DNA from: Microbulbifer sp. MKSA007
Lineage (GTDB): Bacteria; Pseudomonadota; Gammaproteobacteria; Pseudomonadales; Cellvibrionaceae
DNA length: 64,000 bases
Assembly: GCA_032615215.1 (NCBI GenBank)
Contig: CP128433.1
Coordinates: 2,253,501 to 2,317,500, forward strand
Reading direction: 5' to 3'
Shown piece after piece: positions 52,613 through 61,532 of the stretch (positions within the stretch are counted from its first letter, which is position 1; every line of letters starts with the position of its first letter). The notes beneath the pieces are model-generated. The model searched no databases. It was not told the origin of the DNA and was given only the letters and a program-made list of their open reading frames with translations. The position numbers and the translations under genes are program-made.

Positions 52613-54343
52613 CTAGAAATTATCTTGCTGCCTTACCTGGTTCCAGCTGGCCCCTAAGTCGGTCGACTCATAGAAATCACCATTGGCACCATCGCAGGAA
52701 ACTAATAAACGATCGGCAACCAGAGGAACTATAGAGGTGCAGTAATCTGTAGGTGGTTTATTGTCTGTAGATATCCAGCTTTTTCCGCCATCCGTTGTTG
52801 TTAAGATTCTGTTTTCTGTTTCACGATCCCTACCAGAAAAGTTACTTTGTGAAAAACCAACAATCGCAACGGCTTCATTGTCAGTTGAGAACCAGGGAAC
52901 GGATCGAAATGTGAAATTTCTATTTATACAGCGATTTCTGGAAGATTTACTTTCTTTACATTCTTTAATGTACGTAGTTATTTTATCCTGGTTGCCATTT
53001 TTATCAATTTTGTAATAGGTTGGCTTTCCTGTCCAGGACCAGAAGCCAGCTTCCTCGACACCTAACTGAACTGCGCCTGCGTCAATAATTGCATTTAGGT
53101 CAAAATCATCTACTGTTTTTTCGATCATCCAACTTTCAGGATCATAGATGAAGATTTCGCTATTGATTGGCGAAAATATAATACTTCCATACGTTGATTG
53201 CTCACGGACAGTTATGTAATTCTGGCCGTTGAATTCAAAAATAGTTGTATTGTATATATGTTGGTCACTCTTGGTGTGGGCTTTCATTTCCCCTATTTTT
53301 ACTTCCGCAATATGCTTCCATCCTTGACCTGATCTTGAGGAGTATTGATTCAAAAGTTTCCACTTTACTTGTGAATTTGCTACTACTCCCCTATAAATAT
53401 TCACTTCAAAGTCGCGAGTAACTAGAAGTTCTATCTCTCCTGTATCTAGAAGTTTCAGGTTTTCAATGTGAGTATTATGCTCCAATGATATGTCTAGCCA
53501 GTCCCCTTTAGCAGAGCGCCAGAATAGGGCGCCTTCACTCCCCCCGACTACTAGATCACCATGATTGTTTTGTGCGATAGCCGTTAATTCATGATTGGTG
53601 TCAACAGCATCAAGCTCCCAGTCCCCGTCGGGAGTACGTTTCATAAACACGCCGACCTTTCCAAGAAAGTAGATGGAATTATCAGGAGAAATATACTCTT
53701 CGCTGTATGTCAGGGGGTTCTGTGCAATGGATATATAAGCTGACTCTCGCTCTTCATCATTTTCATCGATATGCCACCCGTTGATTGATTGAGGATCGTA
53801 TTTTATGAATGGAAAGTGCTTTGCAATTACCTCTCCTTCTTTTGATTCAGGCGCGCGAATCAAAAGGTCAAGGTATCTATCACCTTGTGGCTTTGGATAA
53901 TAGATCAAAGTACCAAGATCAGTGACCTCACCCTGCGTAACTGAAAAGGTCCCCAGCTTCTCATCTGCACTTACGAAACGGCTGTACCATCCATTACCGT
54001 TTGAATAGAACGCCCGAATGCTACTAATAGAGTAATTCCCTGGTTTGACAGAAGAGGCAAATACCGTTGTACCATTTAGCTTTGGTCGATCCGCAAGGAG
54101 ACGTTCCGGTTTTATGGATTTAGACTCGTTCAAGTTTTCCGGGTTAATTGTGAGTTGATTAAACGGCAGGGCAACTCCAGAGGCGTTAATGATTCGAGCG
54201 ACAACAATTCCATCTTGTTCGCTAATAGGGGCGTCTTCTTTCAATGTTGTTAGCATATTAACTTGCCCCGCACAACCTTGTAGAAATAATAAACAGACCG
54301 CTAAAAGAAGTGGGCAAGACTTAACGTACCTGAGAGGGTTCAT
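52613..54343 (-). CDS. lipoprotein with Asp-box (BNR) repeats
   Basis: 576 aa from M at 54343 (NPLRYVKSCPLLLAVCLLF), chosen as the shortest lead to the lipobox LQGC; longer starts reach 54397. The N-terminal part is a beta-sandwich-like domain (residues 30-150). The rest has propeller-type repeats including two clear Asp-boxes, TTDGGKSW and STDLGASW, near the C-terminus. Asp-box proteins are sugar- or surface-binding propellers. The function is unknown. A long A/T-rich promoter region shared with the + gene at 54463 lies upstream. Confidence 0.7.
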   Translation of the reverse strand: MNPLRYVKSCPLLLAVCLLFLQGCAGQVNMLTTLKEDAPISEQDGIVVARIINASGVALPFNQLTINPENLNESKSIKPERLLADRPKLNGTTVFASSVKPGNYSISSIRAFYSNGNGWYSRFVSADEKLGTFSVTQGEVTDLGTLIYYPKPQGDRYLDLLIRAPESKEGEVIAKHFPFIKYDPQSINGWHIDENDEERESAYISIAQNPLTYSEEYISPDNSIYFLGKVGVFMKRTPDGDWELDAVDTNHELTAIAQNNHGDLVVGGSEGALFWRSAKGDWLDISLEHNTHIENLKLLDTGEIELLVTRDFEVNIYRGVVANSQVKWKLLNQYSSRSGQGWKHIAEVKIGEMKAHTKSDQHIYNTTIFEFNGQNYITVREQSTYGSIIFSPINSEIFIYDPESWMIEKTVDDFDLNAIIDAGAVQLGVEEAGFWSWTGKPTYYKIDKNGNQDKITTYIKECKESKSSRNRCINRNFTFRSVPWFSTDNEAVAIVGFSQSNFSGRDRETENRILTTTDGGKSWISTDNKPPTDYCTSIVPLVADRLLVSCDGANGDFYESTDLGASWNQVRQQDNF

Positions 54344-54462
54344 CCCTGACATATTATTCTCCATAATTTGGACCAAAGCTTGCCAATTGTATTGCATTTG
54401 GCTCTGAGATAGTATTCAAAACGTTGTCACTTATTTATAAATAAACATATGGAAGTGTTATT

Positions 54463-55125
54463 TTGACACTAAATTTAAGAAGCGTGATGCCGATAGGCTA
54501 TCAGGCAAGTGGAGTTAATACTCTTCTTAAAGGCATAATATTTGCGGCAATCCTTGTGTCTGAATCAGTAATTGCTCGGGCGCTGTCATTGGTACCCTAT
54601 GATAGTCCGCCTGAGTTAGAGGGCGGGCGTGGGTATGTTTTGGTAAAGCTCGATGTAGGAGGTACTGCGCCCTCAATAGAGTTTGCTAAGATGTACGCTA
54701 ATGGAAATAAATACCTGCTGAGTGGGCAAAAATATAAACTGCGAAAGAAAGGTCGTTATAAAGTCAGCCTCAAGGATAAGTCCGAAGGCTTTTACCTGAT
54801 GACAGTCCCTGCTGGCCTGTACCAAATTACCCAAATAAATGCACCTTACTTCAATCTTCCCTACAAACTAGATACTGCTAAGCGGCGCACATGGCGTTTT
54901 CATGTGGAAGCTGGAAAAACAAATTATATTGGCAGCTTGTTTATAGGTAAGCAAAGAAAGTCAGATACGGTAGAGGTCTATTTCAAAAATCGAATAGCAA
55001 CAGATTTAGATGGAGTTCAAGAAGCCTTAAACTCATTAACTGAGTTGTATCCTCTGGTATCTGGTGCGGGAGTGCAAGATGAATTCTTGCAAAGTTGGTT
55101 AAGTCCTCTGGAGATAAATCAATGA
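54463..55125 (+). CDS. secreted hypothetical protein coupled to an S9 peptidase
   Basis: 220 aa from TTG at 54463, or 212 aa from the ATG at 54487, which has a GAAG just upstream. Signal peptide (LLKGIIFAAILVSESVIARA). The mature part is beta-rich with LVKLDVGGTAPSIEF and FYLMTVPAGLYQITQI, like small periplasmic or surface sandwich proteins. No family recognised. Its stop overlaps the peptidase start (ATGA), so the two are made together. Confidence 0.65.
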   Translation: MTLNLRSVMPIGYQASGVNTLLKGIIFAAILVSESVIARALSLVPYDSPPELEGGRGYVLVKLDVGGTAPSIEFAKMYANGNKYLLSGQKYKLRKKGRYKVSLKDKSEGFYLMTVPAGLYQITQINAPYFNLPYKLDTAKRRTWRFHVEAGKTNYIGSLFIGKQRKSDTVEVYFKNRIATDLDGVQEALNSLTELYPLVSGAGVQDEFLQSWLSPLEINQ

Positions 55126-57092
55126 TTGTTTTTTTTCGAGGGGCTTTATTGGTTTTGTTATGCATTCTGGTGAAAATTGGTCCAGTAGTAGCAATGCCAG
55201 CAGAAAGCTACTTTAAATCGGTTGATACTATAACAGCACAGGTTAGTCCAGATGGAAGGTTGGTAGCGTCCATTAAGCAGAGTGACGCTAGTCAAAAGTT
55301 AGATATTTGGAGTCGTAAAGATGGATCTAGTCATACCCTAATTGATCTCGAAACATTGACTTCCAGGGATGCATCAATTCAATTTATCCGTTGGGTTGGC
55401 CCAAAGTATCTTGTTGCCCAGTTTAAGGAAGTCAAGAAGGGTGTTAAAAATTTACTAGATACCAAGCCAGCTTATCGACTATTAGTGCTTGATGTATCAG
55501 GCTCCGAAGGCCAGCCTCCAGAAATATTTGAGGTAAAAACGCCGGGTTGGTTGGTCCATGCGTTGCCAAACAGGCCGGGCCATTTTCTGTATGCAAAAAG
55601 TGGGATTTACTCCAAGGTATACAGTATTGACGTATCTAAGCTTAACCGATTTAAACAGAAAGCAAGTAAACTTTTACGAAAAGATGGAGGCCAGTTTACA
55701 GTTCAGAATGAAGTGGCGTCGGTTGAAGGGTATGCGATACGCTGGTTTTTTGATCCATCAGGCCAGCCAAAGTCCGTTTTGTTTTTCAATGACAGCAAGC
55801 TTCATCTGAGTAAAGTTGTTGATGGAAACTCTACCGCCCCAATAAAGAGTTGGTCTGAAGAAGAGTTGGAAGAGGAGCCCGCTCCCGGAGCAGAGCATGG
55901 AGTCCTTATTCCGGTGTCTATAAGTTCAGAGCCTGGAACTTACTTTTGTTTAGATACTAATTCGGAGAAAGATCGGGTAGTTTACCGCTGCAATTTCACT
56001 AGTGGAGAACAGAGCATAGCTTATCGATCTGATAGCTACGATATTATCGATCTGGTAATAGAGCAATCGACAGGGGAGTTGATTGGTGTAAAAGTCGTTC
56101 ATAATGGACGGTTAGAATATCAATATATTGATGAGGATAGACAAGAAAAAAATGGCATGGCGAGTCTACTAAAAACAACAGTAGGAAGAAGCCTCGATAG
56201 TACTATAGAACTTTACTATAGTGAGAGCCACGGCCAGCCAGGACGTTATTTCATTAGCAGGAAAAACCAGAAAATTGACCAGCTAGTGGCCTCAAAATTT
56301 CCACATTTAAATGATCAGCTTGAGAGTCGCCAATACCACGAGCAGGTTAAAGTGGAGGGATTGGATATTCCCTATATATTGACCATGCCAAAAGGTAACG
56401 GGCCATTCCCTCTTATAGTTATGCCACATGGTGGTCCTCTTGGCGTTTTTGACCATCAGTATTTTGACTACTATACACAGTTCTTTGTGGCGAATAATTA
56501 TGCCGTTTTAAGGGTGAATTATCGAGGGTCGAGTGGTTATTCAACTGAGCTGGAGGAAGCGGGTGTTCACCAGTGGGGTAACTTAATGCTTGAAGATATA
56601 TTTCAAGCAACAAAGGTGGTAAGTGACCGAAGCGATATTTTGTCTTCGGAAATTTGTTCTGTTGGAATGAGTTATGGTGGATATGCTGCACTAATGATGG
56701 CTATCAAACACCAGCAATTGTTCCGCTGTGCAGTCAGTGTGGCCGGTGTCACAGATGTTAACCTCTACCTGAACTCACCCTATGCAACTGAGGCTCAAAG
56801 TAAGTGGATGCAGGAGAATGTTGGAGATACTGTTAAAGACTATGGCAAACTGAAGGACATTTCACCGGTATATCTGGCACAAAACCTTCAAAGGCCTGTA
56901 TTTATTATTCATGGTGAGAAGGATGAAACTGTTGATGTTGAACATATGTACCGCATGAATATGATGTTAAGTAAGTTTGATAAGGACTATGAGTGGAAAC
57001 TATATCCAGATATGGCTCATGGCCCTACTGATAGTGAGCACCATAGAGCTATTTTTGGGTCGATCATCAGTTTCCTTAAAAAGAACATGTAG
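55122..57092 (+). CDS. prolyl oligopeptidase-family (S9) peptidase, secreted
   Basis: 656 aa from the ATG at 55122. Signal peptide (ALLVLLCILVKIGPVVA). N-terminal beta-propeller (about 25-400; ITAQVSPDGRLVASIKQSD), then the alpha/beta hydrolase domain: HGGPLGVFDHQY, SSEICSVGMSYGGYAALMMA (Ser in GMSYGG), FIIHGEKDETVD (Asp) and YPDMAHGPTD (His). It cleaves peptides or dipeptides in the periplasm. The upstream gene may be a partner or substrate-binding protein. Confidence 0.9.
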   Translation: MIVFFRGALLVLLCILVKIGPVVAMPAESYFKSVDTITAQVSPDGRLVASIKQSDASQKLDIWSRKDGSSHTLIDLETLTSRDASIQFIRWVGPKYLVAQFKEVKKGVKNLLDTKPAYRLLVLDVSGSEGQPPEIFEVKTPGWLVHALPNRPGHFLYAKSGIYSKVYSIDVSKLNRFKQKASKLLRKDGGQFTVQNEVASVEGYAIRWFFDPSGQPKSVLFFNDSKLHLSKVVDGNSTAPIKSWSEEELEEEPAPGAEHGVLIPVSISSEPGTYFCLDTNSEKDRVVYRCNFTSGEQSIAYRSDSYDIIDLVIEQSTGELIGVKVVHNGRLEYQYIDEDRQEKNGMASLLKTTVGRSLDSTIELYYSESHGQPGRYFISRKNQKIDQLVASKFPHLNDQLESRQYHEQVKVEGLDIPYILTMPKGNGPFPLIVMPHGGPLGVFDHQYFDYYTQFFVANNYAVLRVNYRGSSGYSTELEEAGVHQWGNLMLEDIFQATKVVSDRSDILSSEICSVGMSYGGYAALMMAIKHQQLFRCAVSVAGVTDVNLYLNSPYATEAQSKWMQENVGDTVKDYGKLKDISPVYLAQNLQRPVFIIHGEKDETVDVEHMYRMNMMLSKFDKDYEWKLYPDMAHGPTDSEHHRAIFGSIISFLKKNM

Positions 57093-57160
57093 GTTTCTGG
57101 GATTATGGAGGCTCGGAGTAATTTCATAGCAGTATTTGTGGGATTACTTAGAGCCATCTA

Positions 57161-57943
57161 TTACCCAATTAGAGAGCTAGCTGAGACTTTAATACTCTCC
57201 TTTAAGATGGAAAGAAAACTGCGAGATACTGGGATAAGTGTATCTGTTCCGGAAAGTCGGACAAAATGGCGTCGTGACTGTAACTTTAATTCAAGGATTC
57301 TATGGCTGTTAATGATGTAGCTTCGATGTAATCGGTAAAAAGTTTCCTTAGGTAGCTGCTCACTGAAACTGTCAAGTGTCATATCTGAAATAATGGTATT
57401 TGTATTGTGGGATTTAACTCCTGTCTCGGTAAGGTGGATGCGACGATAACGACCGATACTGTCGATATAGTTAATTTGGTCATATTCAAATATCTTCATT
57501 TGATTGTAATCACTCAAAACCAATCGGTTTCCGCTTGTCGAAGACGTCTGTTGCCCTAAGGCATACATCTCTTGCCGTAATATCTTGCGAATGCTTTTCT
57601 TTATTAATTCTGGATGAGCAGGCTTTGTCAAATAGTCGATTGCATTTGTGTCGAACGCACGCAGGGCATAGTGCTGATAGGCTGTTAGAAAGACAAGTTG
57701 ATAGTTTATATGTTGAGTTGCATTGGCCACATCAAAGCCATTCACCTCTGGCATTTCAATATCAAGGAAAACGATATCAGGGCTTTTGGTTACGATCTGC
57801 TTTATTGCTGACTTTCCATCAGTTACTTGCGCCACAACTTTCAATTCATCGAAGGTGTTAATTACTTCTATTAGATTGGATCTTGCTGCAGGTTCATCAT
57901 CGACAATAATTACTTTTTTAGTATTCATTTTCGCCATTTTCAA
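57161..57943 (-). CDS. LytTR-type response regulator
   Basis: 260 aa (ATG at 57943, or 57928 for MNTKKVIIVDDEPA). Receiver domain with VIIVDDEP, phospho-Asp in IVFLDIEMPEVNG, LTAY and Lys in DYLTKPAH. The C-terminal LytTR domain (FEYDQINYIDSIGRYRRIHL, FYRLHRSYIINSHRI, DTLIPVSRSF) binds paired direct repeats in DNA. It follows the histidine kinase gene directly, so the two form one operon and one signalling pair. Confidence 0.93.
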   Translation of the reverse strand: MKMAKMNTKKVIIVDDEPAARSNLIEVINTFDELKVVAQVTDGKSAIKQIVTKSPDIVFLDIEMPEVNGFDVANATQHINYQLVFLTAYQHYALRAFDTNAIDYLTKPAHPELIKKSIRKILRQEMYALGQQTSSTSGNRLVLSDYNQMKIFEYDQINYIDSIGRYRRIHLTETGVKSHNTNTIISDMTLDSFSEQLPKETFYRLHRSYIINSHRILELKLQSRRHFVRLSGTDTLIPVSRSFLSILKESIKVSASSLIG

Positions 57944-57944
57944 T

Positions 57945-58991
57945 CTACGGGGTTATGGATGAATTTACTTGTGGGAAGCGAATTTTCAAACTTGCTCCTT
58001 CACCGCTTGAATTTAACTTGAGGGCGTGGTTGTCACTGAAGTTGACTCTTAATGTTTGAGTTAGAATACGTAATCCTTCACCATAGGTAATGTTCTTGTC
58101 ATCAAAGCATGCCCCTGTATCCTGAACTTCCACTTCTATGTAGCTATTATTTAGTTCGACATTTACACTCACATGACCACTTTTAGCGTAGGGTGCAATA
58201 CCGTACTTTATGGCATTTTCCACAGCTGGCATTAGTAGTAATGACGGTATATTCATTCCATTCAAATTTTGTGGGCAGTCAATATCAAAGGTGAATCGAT
58301 CCTCAAAGCGCTTTTGCTGCAGCAAGAGGTATAACTCGATTAATCTTAGTTCTTCCTCAATAGTTATCCATTGGGTTTTGGTTAAGTTGATTGTGTCGCG
58401 CAATAAATCGGAAAGGCTGTAAATGAGCTCTTTAGCTTTTGATGGGTGCTGAATGACTTCTGATGCAATCAAATTTAGGGTGTTAAATAGAAAGTGAGGA
58501 TTAGATTGCATTTTAAGTATTTGTAGCTCTGCCTGTTGTGCATGAAGCTGCGAGCGATAGAAGAAACTTTGCTGTTGAAATATATATATGGCAAAAATAT
58601 AAACTGTGGATTCAAGTAGTATTATCGCCAATGGTAATATTTTAATATCAGGTACTTTAAAAGTTAATGGGGGTTCTACGATCGGTGCAATGCTTATAAA
58701 TAGAAAAATGACTACAATTGGTCTAAGTAAGTAGGTATGTTTTTCTTTTAATAATCGTAGAGGGCTGTTGGGAAGATTTTCAATAAAAATGAAAAGAAGG
58801 TGACAAAAAATAAATGTTCCCCATATTTTAGCTGTAGCCAACAGGAAGAGGTGGGGGGTTAGTGACTCAAGTGAATAAAGTGTAGCAGAGACGATAAAGA
58901 TATTCACCCATGGCCAAATTAGAAGAAATATCCATGCTTGGATCTTATTTATTTTGCGAAATTCAAACAAGGTTCCTTGCCTATATTGCAT
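57945..58991 (-). CDS. LytS-type sensor histidine kinase
   Basis: 348 aa. Several N-terminal membrane helices (about residues 15-150) without a large sensor domain. The kinase part has LKMQSNPHFLFNTLNLIASE (phospho-His in SNPHFLFN), LLMPAVENAIKYGI (N box) and EVQDTGACFD (G box). It belongs to the His_kinase group that pairs with LytTR regulators. The signal is unknown. It is transcribed divergently from the hydrolase gene at 59365. Confidence 0.9.
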   Translation of the reverse strand: MQYRQGTLFEFRKINKIQAWIFLLIWPWVNIFIVSATLYSLESLTPHLFLLATAKIWGTFIFCHLLFIFIENLPNSPLRLLKEKHTYLLRPIVVIFLFISIAPIVEPPLTFKVPDIKILPLAIILLESTVYIFAIYIFQQQSFFYRSQLHAQQAELQILKMQSNPHFLFNTLNLIASEVIQHPSKAKELIYSLSDLLRDTINLTKTQWITIEEELRLIELYLLLQQKRFEDRFTFDIDCPQNLNGMNIPSLLLMPAVENAIKYGIAPYAKSGHVSVNVELNNSYIEVEVQDTGACFDDKNITYGEGLRILTQTLRVNFSDNHALKLNSSGEGASLKIRFPQVNSSITP

Positions 58992-59364
58992 TCAATATCG
59001 ATTTTATATATCAGAATATCAACAGTGAATGATATAGGTAATCTTATATGAAAGAAACTTGCCATTTGCTCCATTGAGCTTGAAATATGCACCGTTCATA
59101 CAAAACATTCTCGATTGCAAGCAAATTTTTAAGTATCTAAGCATAAGTTTATGTATCTCAGGTTCTTAAATTGGCGGAGGTTAGTCATGTGCTTTTTTAT
59201 TGAGTTTTCCCTGTTTAATTAATGATAAAACTTCCAACAGTTCTGGTCGTGCGGAGATTTTCACCATCCGCACAATTCTGTTATAGGTGGATGATCTGAT
59301 GGTGATATGAATATCCTCTCCAGTTAAAGGAATTTATATTTAATGTAAAAGGAAGGTTTATATT
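58992..59364. other. divergent promoter region
   Basis: 373 bp without a gene between the kinase and the hydrolase. A LytTR regulator might bind here, but I cannot pick out convincing paired repeats. AAAGGAAGG lies just before the hydrolase start. Confidence 0.5.
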
Positions 59365-61182
59365 ATGAATTATTCTTTTGTCTCTATATCTATAACTCCC
59401 CAATATATCTCTATATTCCGGTGCCTGTTCGGTATCTGCTTTTTGGGTTCCCTATTGGTTGCTTGTGACTCGGATGACTCTGAAGATGTCTCAGGGACAG
59501 AGATTCCCTTAGTTACAGGTCCAAATAGCGATGCTTGTAAATTGTCTGAAAGTGAAATATATGCAACCGCTACGGGTTTGGAATATATTGTTACTCCCGA
59601 TGCCTGTTTTGACTCCCTTTCAGGATATGAATTTGAGCCAAGTTACGTAGAAATTGACGGCTTAAATATGCATTACGTGGATGTTGGGCCTGATAATGGC
59701 GAAGTTATATTGTTACTACATGGCCAACCCAGCTGGTCCTATTTATACCGAAAAATGATCCCGATCCTTGCTGATGCCGGTTACCGAGTGATTGCACCAG
59801 ATAATATTGGAATGGGAAGGTCAGACAAGCCGATCGACGTCACAGTTCATCAATATGAACAACATGTTGCTTGGACTAAGGCGTTTATTGATAAGTTAAA
59901 TTTAACTGATATTAATCTATTTGTACAAGATTGGGGAAGTGTTATTGGTCTTCGTATTGCAGGTGATATGCCACAAGTTATCGGAAGGCTAGTTGTCGCG
60001 AATGGTGACCTTCCGGTGATTCCATTGGGGGGAAATCCTTATATATACCCGACTTTTGAGATTGATGAATCACTGGGTGATGCAGAAACATTCTTTACTT
60101 CAAAATCGACTGACAGGGTGGAGGGATTCCAACAATGGATTAACTATGCTTCTAGTGTACCGGAATTAATTGCTGGAGATGTGGTACAAACATTGACTAT
60201 TAACCTGCTAAGTGATGAGGAAGTACTTGCGTATAACGCCCCCTACCCAAATATTGAGTATAAAGCGGCAATACGAGCATTTCCTGCGATGATGGTAGGC
60301 ATTGAAATGCAGAATTTTTCTGCCTGGAAAACACTTGGAGCTTTTCACAACCCATTTATGTTTAATGCCGGTGAGTATGATATCAACTTGGGGAGTATTG
60401 AAACGCAACAGAAGTGGGTGGAGCATGTACCAGGTTCGGATGATGGTGATCATAGGCGCTTTGCTGCAGGCCACTTTATTCAAGACGATGTAGGCGAGGA
60501 ATTGGCCATACACTTTTTAGATTTCTTGCGAAATACTACGGTTGAGGAACCATTGCAAGCTGGCGGTCCACTCTTTAATTTTCGCTATTGTGAGATATTA
60601 CTGTCTTATCTAGACGGAGCTGAGGAGTCAACAGAGATTTGGGGTACCCCGGGTGTTAATTTTTGTCCCCAAAATCAGTGGGATGCTATCAACTTCAGCG
60701 ATATAGAAATTGAGTATGGTGCGCTTTTTGCAATTCCTAACGGGCCGCGTTTTTTTGTGGTGGATGAAATTTTAGGTGGCGATATTGTCTCACCTAGTCC
60801 GGATGATGAACACCGTTTTTTCGGTGACTTAGAAATGCGCTTATTGACTACCACGAATTATAGTTCTGATCTCGGAGAGAGTGTTTCCTATATTCCTGGA
60901 CAAGTACTAAGGAATAATACTTGGTTGTTTTATGAAGGCCGTCGTGTTTATGAGCTAACTGATATCAGTGGGCAGGTGTATATTATGCAATCATTTAGTC
61001 GTATTGAGGTCTCTGATCTTCAGTTTGACGATTTAAAAGACCTGGGAAGTCGCCTCAATCTGCCAGAAGGCTGGACATTTAGAAGTCGCATTCTAAGTGA
61101 GCCATTAGAAGTCTCCGCCATCGATGGTATTGCTGAGGTGGTACAAGACGACTTAGGTAATAGCTACCAGTTAGTGCCGTAA
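59365..61182 (+). CDS. haloalkane-dehalogenase-like lipoprotein with C-terminal extension
   Basis: 605 aa. Lipobox LLVAC after a long N-terminus. The alpha/beta hydrolase domain (about 90-390) has LLLHGQPSWSYLYRKM (oxyanion), PDNIGMGRSDKP and INLFVQDWGSVIGLRIA, with Asp followed by Trp at the nucleophile as in haloalkane dehalogenases. A His in GDHRRFAAGHFIQDD is in the right place. About 200 extra residues follow, beta-rich, unlike any dehalogenase I know. It would hydrolyse carbon-halogen bonds or epoxides at the cell surface; the activity is inferred from fold motifs. Confidence 0.75.
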   Translation: MNYSFVSISITPQYISIFRCLFGICFLGSLLVACDSDDSEDVSGTEIPLVTGPNSDACKLSESEIYATATGLEYIVTPDACFDSLSGYEFEPSYVEIDGLNMHYVDVGPDNGEVILLLHGQPSWSYLYRKMIPILADAGYRVIAPDNIGMGRSDKPIDVTVHQYEQHVAWTKAFIDKLNLTDINLFVQDWGSVIGLRIAGDMPQVIGRLVVANGDLPVIPLGGNPYIYPTFEIDESLGDAETFFTSKSTDRVEGFQQWINYASSVPELIAGDVVQTLTINLLSDEEVLAYNAPYPNIEYKAAIRAFPAMMVGIEMQNFSAWKTLGAFHNPFMFNAGEYDINLGSIETQQKWVEHVPGSDDGDHRRFAAGHFIQDDVGEELAIHFLDFLRNTTVEEPLQAGGPLFNFRYCEILLSYLDGAEESTEIWGTPGVNFCPQNQWDAINFSDIEIEYGALFAIPNGPRFFVVDEILGGDIVSPSPDDEHRFFGDLEMRLLTTTNYSSDLGESVSYIPGQVLRNNTWLFYEGRRVYELTDISGQVYIMQSFSRIEVSDLQFDDLKDLGSRLNLPEGWTFRSRILSEPLEVSAIDGIAEVVQDDLGNSYQLVP

Positions 61183-61230
61183 TATAAATGAAGTAACATT
61201 CATCGGTGTTATAAGGAATTACTGTTCTTT

Positions 61231-61262
61231 AAGAAGCCCATTTTTATTAAAGTGGGCTTCTT
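61231..61262 (+). terminator. hairpin terminator after the hydrolase gene
   Basis: AAGAAGCCCA pairs with TGGGCTTCTT around a 12-base loop, 48 bases past the stop. Confidence 0.75.
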
Positions 61263-61532
61263 ATGCATCGCCATACCCTTCAAGTGCATAGGTTAATGGA
61301 GGCTTAGGTGGTCTCTATGTCAAGTTGCTAGCGCTTGTTACTTGTGACTCTGCCAATTAAACGAGTTTCACGCTCTATCCCTGGGATTTATCTATAAATA
61401 TCCTCGCTTCGCCGATATTCCGCATTTGAGGTGTTGAAACTCATTTTGTTACAGTGCCTACTATAAAATAGGAAATTGAAGTTTTCTTTATAGAAACCTT
61501 TTTAATGAGTTTTATGTTGCGGTCTTATAAGA
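61263..61532. other. intergenic region before the DUF885 gene
   Basis: 270 bp, no gene seen. It should hold the promoter of the gene at 61533. TATAAAATAGG at 61461-61471 could be a -10 region, with TTGTTA nearby upstream. Confidence 0.45.

Noticed and set aside
57105..57320. 71-codon frame after the S9 peptidase
   Set aside because: Most of it lies antisense to the clear LytTR regulator gene, and it has no family likeness.
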